From VRUE01 sp963715625 (GTDB lineage Bacteria; Actinomycetota; Thermoleophilia; Solirubrobacterales; 70-9), in the NCBI GenBank assembly GCA_963715625.1, contig OY970260.1, positions 2,108,001 to 2,172,000 of the forward strand: a stretch of DNA of 64,000 nt, read 5' to 3'. The position numbers and the translations under genes were made by a program. The notes below the pieces were generated by a model. That model worked only from the letters and a program-made list of their open reading frames with translations, did not search any database and was not told the origin of the DNA. Positions 59,513-64,000 of this stretch are shown here, one piece after another (within the stretch, counting starts at the first letter, position 1; each line of letters opens with the position of its first letter).

Positions 59513-61266
59513 CCGGTCTGGTCGAGCCTTCGCGGTCCGCGCCGGGCGGCGATCTCCAGGCTCGCCCGCTCGTCGAGCCCCTCGCGGTGGCGGGCGGGGA
59601 GCACGGCGACGATCATGGTGCCGGCGTCGGGGCTGCTCTCGATCTCCAGCTTGCCGCCCGCGAGCGTGACGCGTTCGCGCATCCCGACCAGGCCGAAGCC
59701 GCCGGTCCTGACGTCAGGATCGAAGCCGCACCCCTCGTCTGAGACCCGCACCCGCACGTTCTCCTCGTTCTCGGTCACCTCGACCGCGGCGCGGCTCGTT
59801 TCCCCGTGGTGCGCCGCGTTGTTGAGCGCCTCCTGGACCAGGCGGAAGGCGGTGTCCTCGATCTCGCCGGCGAGCCTCTGCTTCGTGCGGCCTGAGTGGA
59901 AGTCGAGATCGAGGCTCAGCTCGACCTCGATCGTCCCGCTGGCGCTGAGGCGTTCGGCAAGCGCTTCCAGGGCCGCGCCGAGGCCCAGCTCGTCGAGCGT
60001 GGTCGGGCGGAGGTCGGCGATCAGGCGGCGCATCTCGGCGATCGCGTCGTCGACCTGCTCGATCCCCTGGGAGAGCAGCCGGTCGGTCTCCTCGGGGTCG
60101 CTGCGCCTGGCCGCCGAGAGCAGCACCCGCAGCCCGGCGAGGCTCTGCAGCGACTCGTCGTGCAGCTCGCGAGCCCAGCGCCCGCGCTCGCGCTCGGTCG
60201 CGGCGATGCTGTCGCGGGTGCGGTCCTCGGCGACGGTCTGCGCGGTGGCGACGGCGGTTGCCGCGCTGGCGGCGAATGAGACGAGCACCCGTTCGTCTTC
60301 GTCGCTGAAGCCGGCGTCGCGGCCGAGCGGGTCGAGCGCGACCAGGACGCCGAGTGCCTGGCCGCGGTAGACGAGCGGCACCAGCAGCGCGGTGACGCCG
60401 GTGTCAGGGCTGCCCGGGCGCGCCAGCAGGCTCGGGTCGAGGTCGTGGATGCGCCGCGGCTCCCTTGCCTCCAGCACCTGGCCCGGGATCGAGCCGGCGA
60501 TCGGGATGCGGGTCTTCGCGATCCTCTCGGTGCTCTCGCCCGCGACCGAGGCCGGTGAGAAGTCCTCGCCGTCGCGCAGCAGGATCAGCAGCGTGCGCGC
60601 TTCCACCAGCGCCCTGGCGCGCTTGACCGCGATCTCCAGGATACGGTCGAGGTCGGTCTCGCCGCCGACGGCGCGGGCGATCTCGGTCGTCGCTTCCAGC
60701 CGGTGCACGGCGCGCTCCATGTCGTCGCGCTGGCTCTCCACGCTGCGGTACAGGCGCGCGTTCTCGACCGCGATCGCGGCCCACTCGGCGAGGATCGCCG
60801 CCGACTGCTCGTCGGCGTCGTCGAACTCGCCATCGTCCTTCTCGGTCAGGTAGAGGTTGCCCCAGGCGTGTCCTCTGATCACCACCGGGACGCCGAGGAA
60901 GGTCGTCATCGGCGGGTGCCCGGGGGGAAAGCCGTAGGAGCGCGCGTGCTGCCCGACGTCGCTGAGGCGCAGTGGCCGCGGCTGCTCGATCAGCAGCCCG
61001 AGGACGCCGCGCCCGCGCGGCAGGCTGCCGATCGCCCGCCGGGTCTCGTCGTCGATGCCGTGGGTGATGAAGCGCTCCAGCTCGTGGCGGTCTTCGTCGA
61101 GCACGCCCAGGGCCGCGTAGCGGGCGCCGGTCAGCTCGCAGGCGACCTCCAGCACGCGGCGGAAGACGACCTCCGGGTCGAGCTCGGCCACCAGGGTGCG
61201 ACCGACGTCGATCAGCTCGCGGAGTCGCGGCTCGTCGAGCGCGCTGCTGTCGTAACCCTGTGCCAT
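59509..61266 (-). CDS. GAF-domain sensor histidine kinase (NarL-system type)
   Basis: About 585 residues: GAF domain 1 (ELTGARYAALGVLDEDRHEL, FLGVPVVIRGHAWGNLYLTE), GAF domain 2 (EARTLLILLRDGEDF, TALLVPLVYRGQALGVLVAL), then a HisKA_3 dimerisation box (RWARELHDESLQSLAG, phospho-His) and HATPase (FRLVQEALNNAAHH, GFGLVGMRERVTLAGG). The layout matches DevS/DosS-like cytoplasmic kinases; haem binding is not provable here. Divergent from its likely partner regulator at 61407. Confidence 0.88.
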   Translation of the reverse strand: MAQGYDSSALDEPRLRELIDVGRTLVAELDPEVVFRRVLEVACELTGARYAALGVLDEDRHELERFITHGIDDETRRAIGSLPRGRGVLGLLIEQPRPLRLSDVGQHARSYGFPPGHPPMTTFLGVPVVIRGHAWGNLYLTEKDDGEFDDADEQSAAILAEWAAIAVENARLYRSVESQRDDMERAVHRLEATTEIARAVGGETDLDRILEIAVKRARALVEARTLLILLRDGEDFSPASVAGESTERIAKTRIPIAGSIPGQVLEAREPRRIHDLDPSLLARPGSPDTGVTALLVPLVYRGQALGVLVALDPLGRDAGFSDEDERVLVSFAASAATAVATAQTVAEDRTRDSIAATERERGRWARELHDESLQSLAGLRVLLSAARRSDPEETDRLLSQGIEQVDDAIAEMRRLIADLRPTTLDELGLGAALEALAERLSASGTIEVELSLDLDFHSGRTKQRLAGEIEDTAFRLVQEALNNAAHHGETSRAAVEVTENEENVRVRVSDEGCGFDPDVRTGGFGLVGMRERVTLAGGKLEIESSPDAGTMIVAVLPARHREGLDERASLEIAARRGPRRLDQTG

Positions 61267-61406
61267 TCCAGCCCTTCCGATCGAGCCCATACGGCGTCAC
61301 TGATGCTATCGGCTTGTCCAATATGCTCAAAACGGCTTATCCCGGTCTTAGGTTCGCGGCAAAACACCGATGCCGAGGCGCGCCGCGAGGGGTTAGATGG
61401 TCGGGC

Positions 61407-62114
61407 ATGAGCTCCGTCGAGAGATCCGCCGGTGCAGGTAATGTCGCCACCGTGCACGCCGAGGCTGCGTCGGAGGCGAAGGAGACGACCGGTACGACGA
61501 TCGTCCTCGCCGACGACCACACGGTGATGCGCAACGCGCTGCGCATGCTGCTCGACGCCGAGCCGGATTTCGAGGTCGTCGCCGAGGCCGGCGACGCCGA
61601 GGCCGCGATTCGCTACGTCCGCGGCCACAAGCCGACGGTCCTGATCCTCGACCTCAACATGCCGGGGCGCGCCAGCCTCGATGCCGTGCCCGACATCCAG
61701 GAGGCCTCGCCGAGCACGGAGATCGTCGTGCTGACGATGCAGAACGAGCCCGCCTTCGCCCGCCGCGCCCTGCAGGCGGGGGTTCGCGGCTACGTGCTGA
61801 AGGAGGCCGCCGACGCCGAGCTGGTCCAGGCCGTGCGCAGCGCCGCCGCCGGCGACACCTACCTGCAGCCGGCCCTCGGGGCGCGGCTGGCAGCGGGGGC
61901 GGATGGCCGCCAGGCGGATGAGTTGAGCGATCGCGAGCGCGATGTGCTGCGGTTGATCGCTCTGGGGCATACGAACGCTGAGGTTGCCGAGCAGCTCTAT
62001 ATAAGCATTCGGACGGTGGAGAGCCATCGGGCTCATATTCAGCAGAAGCTGAGGCTGTCCAGTCGCGCGGAGTTGGTCCGGTACGCGCTTGAGCGCGGGC
62101 TTGTCGAAACCTGA
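61407..62114 (+). CDS. NarL/LuxR-family response regulator
   Basis: 235 residues with a receiver domain after a 30-residue leader (TIVLADDHTVMRNALRMLLD, phospho-Asp in VLILDLNMPG, Lys in GYVLKEAADAEL) and a LuxR helix-turn-helix (LSDRERDVLRLIALGHTNAE, ISIRTVESHRAHIQQKL). It pairs with the divergent GAF kinase. ATG 61407 was chosen; the frame is open upstream, overlapping the kinase start. Confidence 0.9.
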   Translation: MSSVERSAGAGNVATVHAEAASEAKETTGTTIVLADDHTVMRNALRMLLDAEPDFEVVAEAGDAEAAIRYVRGHKPTVLILDLNMPGRASLDAVPDIQEASPSTEIVVLTMQNEPAFARRALQAGVRGYVLKEAADAELVQAVRSAAAGDTYLQPALGARLAAGADGRQADELSDRERDVLRLIALGHTNAEVAEQLYISIRTVESHRAHIQQKLRLSSRAELVRYALERGLVET

Positions 62115-62227
62115 GAGCCTGCCCCAGCAGGGGTTCCACTTAACTTTTTCGCGAAGACGCGGCCTGGCGGCCGCGGCTGAACAACGCGAAAAAGTACAAG
62201 ACGTTCCACCCCTGCTGGGGCAGGCTC
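62115..62227. repeat. Hairpin element, family A (copy A3)
   Basis: 113 bases with perfect 20-base arms (62115-62134 and 62208-62227) and the conserved core. It starts at the base after the response-regulator stop and separates that gene from a convergent gene. Its stem (CCTGCCCCAGCAGG within it) again differs from the other three copies while remaining self-complementary. Confidence 0.9.
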
Positions 62228-62252
62228 CGATGATGCTGCGGGACAGGCGCGT

Positions 62253-62948
62253 TCAGGTGAGTAGCGGGATCACGCAGCGGAATTTGTGTGAGCTTGTGGA
62301 TGCCGCAGAGTTCACATTCCCTGCAGCCGAGACAGTTACGACGGCATAGACATCAAGCCCGCTGATGACTGGGATGTCCCCGCTCCACTCGTCGTTTTTG
62401 TCGAGGTTGATTCCTGGTTGTTGGGCGAAGGTGGCTAGCTGGAGGGGGTCGGGGAGGGTGCCTCCTTGGGTGGCGCAGGAGGTTGCGGCGGCGGGGGCGC
62501 TTATTGCTGTTTCGCTGGAGGAGGTTTGCCAGCAGGCGCCGGCGAAGGGTTGGGTGCCGGGGAGGCAGCCGGCGGAGTAGCCGTTCACTTTGCTGGCGGT
62601 TACGGCGTTGACGGCGTTGAGGGCTGTCTGGGCGTCGACGGCGCTCTGGGCGGTGTCTGCCGTTTCGGCGTGGGCGGCGTTCGGCACCTGGCCGAGGCTG
62701 AGCTCGTCGATTTCTGCGCCGGTGATCGGGCCGGAGTGCTGGCCGAGCGCCGAGAGCACCCCCGGCTTCAGCCGGTTCGCTGCCACAGAGCCCGGCTTCA
62801 GCCGGTTGCCCGGCAGCGACTTGACCTTGATCGCGCGACCGTTGAGCTTTGCCTTCTGGGCCGCGTAGACGCTGCCGCCGAGCGCGACGAACAGCGCCAG
62901 GGCCGCGACCGCCAGTGCCGGCGACGGCAACCTCATCCCTCTTCTCAT
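62253..62948 (-). CDS. Secreted Ala/Asn-rich protein
   Basis: 231 residues: signal sequence (SPALAVAALALFVALGGSVY then AAQ), repeated NRLKPGSVAANRLKPGVL, an Ala-rich helical stalk (AETADTAQSAVDAQTALNAV) and a C-terminal domain with four cysteines (AGCLPG, GACWQT, TSCATQ, FRCVIP). I recall this layout from surface proteins of Solirubrobacterales-type genomes. ATG 62948 is preferred over an upstream start because of the GGGGGGA just before it. Function unknown. Confidence 0.7.
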   Translation of the reverse strand: MRRGMRLPSPALAVAALALFVALGGSVYAAQKAKLNGRAIKVKSLPGNRLKPGSVAANRLKPGVLSALGQHSGPITGAEIDELSLGQVPNAAHAETADTAQSAVDAQTALNAVNAVTASKVNGYSAGCLPGTQPFAGACWQTSSSETAISAPAAATSCATQGGTLPDPLQLATFAQQPGINLDKNDEWSGDIPVISGLDVYAVVTVSAAGNVNSAASTSSHKFRCVIPLLT

Positions 62949-63026
62949 CAATCCCCCCTTGTTAGGAAATGCCTGCAACGAGGGTAGGCTCGGGCCGGGG
63001 GAAGGCCAAGAATGGTGGACGAACGT

Positions 63027-63632
63027 TCAGTGGTCAGACTGGCGCTCGGTGCGGTCGAGCATGCTCCTCAGCCGCACGTCCAGGTCGCGGGCGATCTCGA
63101 CCAGCGCCTGCATGTGGGCCACGCTCGCTTCGCTGACGCCACCGGTGAGCTCGCTGTCGGTTTCGTCGTCGCCCCCCTCGGGGACCGGCGCGGCGCCCAG
63201 CAGCTCTTCGATCGGCTCGGGCTCCATCACCTGCTCCTCGACCACCTGTTCGAAGTCCCTGCGCTGCTCGCCAATCAGCTGAGCCAGTCCCCGCATGAAG
63301 AGGCGCGGCGTCATCAGCGGCGGCCCGTAGACCGCCGCCTCCATCCAGGCCGGGACCCGGTCCGTGGCGTCCCTCGACTCCCTCATGATCCGCTCCTTCG
63401 TCGCCGGGACGATCGAGATGTTGGCCAGGATCAGGCTGTAGCGCTTGACGTCGGAGATCGCGTTGTCCAGCACGAGCTGGATCTCGCCGACCGGCGGCTC
63501 GTCCTCACCGCGCAGCTGTTCCAGGTCCTCACGCGTGCGATGTGGCATCCCCAGCGCCCGCACCACAACCTCTTCCACGCTGCCCGGTGTCCCCTGGGGG
63601 TCCAGTGGCACCCCCTGCGGCTCCTCGTTCAT
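63027..63632 (-). CDS. Hypothetical acidic protein
   Basis: 201 residues from ATG 63632, mostly helical and acidic (EIQLVLDNAISDVKRYSLIL, MRGLAQLIGEQRRDFEQVVE, ASVAHMQALVEIARDLDVRL). No domain, signal peptide or membrane segment recognised. The frame extends upstream to about 63725, but the sequence there looks non-coding. Last gene seen before the riboswitch region. Confidence 0.55.
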   Translation of the reverse strand: MNEEPQGVPLDPQGTPGSVEEVVVRALGMPHRTREDLEQLRGEDEPPVGEIQLVLDNAISDVKRYSLILANISIVPATKERIMRESRDATDRVPAWMEAAVYGPPLMTPRLFMRGLAQLIGEQRRDFEQVVEEQVMEPEPIEELLGAAPVPEGGDDETDSELTGGVSEASVAHMQALVEIARDLDVRLRSMLDRTERQSDH

Positions 63633-63861
63633 CGTCGGCTCGCTGCCATCAAGGCCTCCCGGTCCAAGATTTGCGACCCGCAGGCCGGTTTCGCGACCAG
63701 CCTGCGGGCCAAGGCCACGCCGCAAAGATTAACTCCAATTGAGTGGTTGTGACGTTATGGACAACTGGACAGCCCCCCGGCATCGGCTGTCGGGCCACCC
63801 GGGCGGCGCGCCGGGTTGTCCATCTCCTGCCCTGCCCAGCGGATAGACTCCTCCGCGTAAA

Positions 63862-64000
63862 TACGGCCGGTGGTCAAGGGAAGTCCGGTGAGAAGCCGGC
63901 GCGGTCCCGCCACTGTGACCGGGTCGAGGACGCCGCAGGCGCTCTGCGCCAGCCACTGGGGAGGACACCGATTCCCCGGGAAGGTGCGGCGGCCCAAACC
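63862..64000 (+). promoter_or_regulatory. Cobalamin riboswitch (runs off the window)
   Basis: The plus strand shows the conserved cobalamin-riboswitch order: GGTCAAGGGAAGTCCGGTGA, then GAAGCCGGCGCGGTCCCGCC, ACTGTGACCGGG, an internal GC-rich hairpin (GGCGCTCTGCGCC), GCCAGCCACTGG, and a final CCCGGGAAGGTGCGG stem. It should bind adenosyl- or methylcobalamin and turn off a gene to the right of the window, most often a B12 transporter or synthesis gene. Bases 63733-63861 hold only an ATGGACAAC/GTTGTCCAT inverted repeat (63757-63765, 63815-63823) and presumably the promoter. Confidence 0.88.

Noticed and set aside
63755..63997. Minus-strand frame over the riboswitch
   Set aside because: The plus-strand cobalamin motif explains the sequence; the frame has no coding features.

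Overview
The window is very GC-rich, gene-dense DNA with many ATGA/GTGA gene overlaps. It looks like the chromosome of a high-GC actinobacterium. A Thermoleophilia/Solirubrobacterales-type organism is my inference, from the secreted-protein style, an aa3 oxidase locus with stress-protein-like inserts, and the Kdp layout; there is no rRNA here to test it. The lifestyle suggested is aerobic and chemo-organotrophic: cytochrome oxidase, fatty-acid beta-oxidation, potassium homeostasis and B12 use.

Layout. 1-3 kb: end of a CBS-domain gene, alanine racemase, a CCA-type nucleotidyltransferase and infA. 3-8.6 kb (minus): a GH63-like glycosidase, a DrrAB-type ABC exporter, and an amidase with a small partner. 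8.7-11.5 kb: a secreted protein, a pair of hairpin repeats, a zinc-ribbon protein and a glycosyltransferase carrying an in-frame palindromic insertion. 11.5-24 kb is respiratory: ctaC, ctaD, a tandem USP-like gene and ctaE (plus); then ctaA, a di-haem cytochrome c, ctaB, a subunit-IV-like protein and a second subunit I/II pair (minus). A small cassette with an antitoxin and a broken PIN toxin, flanked by copies of the ctaE 3' end, interrupts this region. 24-28 kb: PAP2 and YbhN-type membrane proteins, thioredoxin reductase, a DUF4258/DUF2283 pair and greA. 28-35 kb (minus): alkylsulfatase-like hydrolase and a beta-oxidation set. 35-41 kb: mixed housekeeping genes, tRNA-Leu(CAG), tRNA-Glu(CTC) and a RES/Xre toxin-antitoxin pair. 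41-55 kb is potassium: kup, a beta-helix protein, a separate KdpD kinase half, kdpE, then a small peptide gene with kdpF-A-C-B, the KdpD sensor half and a USP protein. 55-64 kb: DEAD-box helicase, GMC oxidoreductase, TPR protein, a two-component pair, two secreted or hypothetical genes and a cobalamin riboswitch running off the end.

Two things stand out. First, the second cytochrome-oxidase-like pair (21369-23749) keeps the subunit I and II folds. It has lost the CuA cysteines, five of six haem/CuB histidines, the active-site tyrosine and the D- and K-channel residues, so it should not reduce oxygen. It sits in one operon with ctaB. Second, the window is full of dispersed hairpin elements in several families. 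In the two largest families the inner sequence is conserved between copies, while the outer stem differs from copy to copy yet stays self-complementary. Most sit exactly between convergent genes, and one lies in frame inside a glycosyltransferase gene.

Genes that act together: ctaC/D/E with ctaA/ctaB and cytochrome c build the oxidase; the kdp genes, kup and the split KdpD handle potassium; 3-hydroxyacyl-CoA dehydrogenase, enoyl-CoA hydratase, acyl-CoA dehydrogenase and thiolase complete a beta-oxidation cycle; the PduO-type adenosyltransferase and the terminal riboswitch point to cobalamin use.
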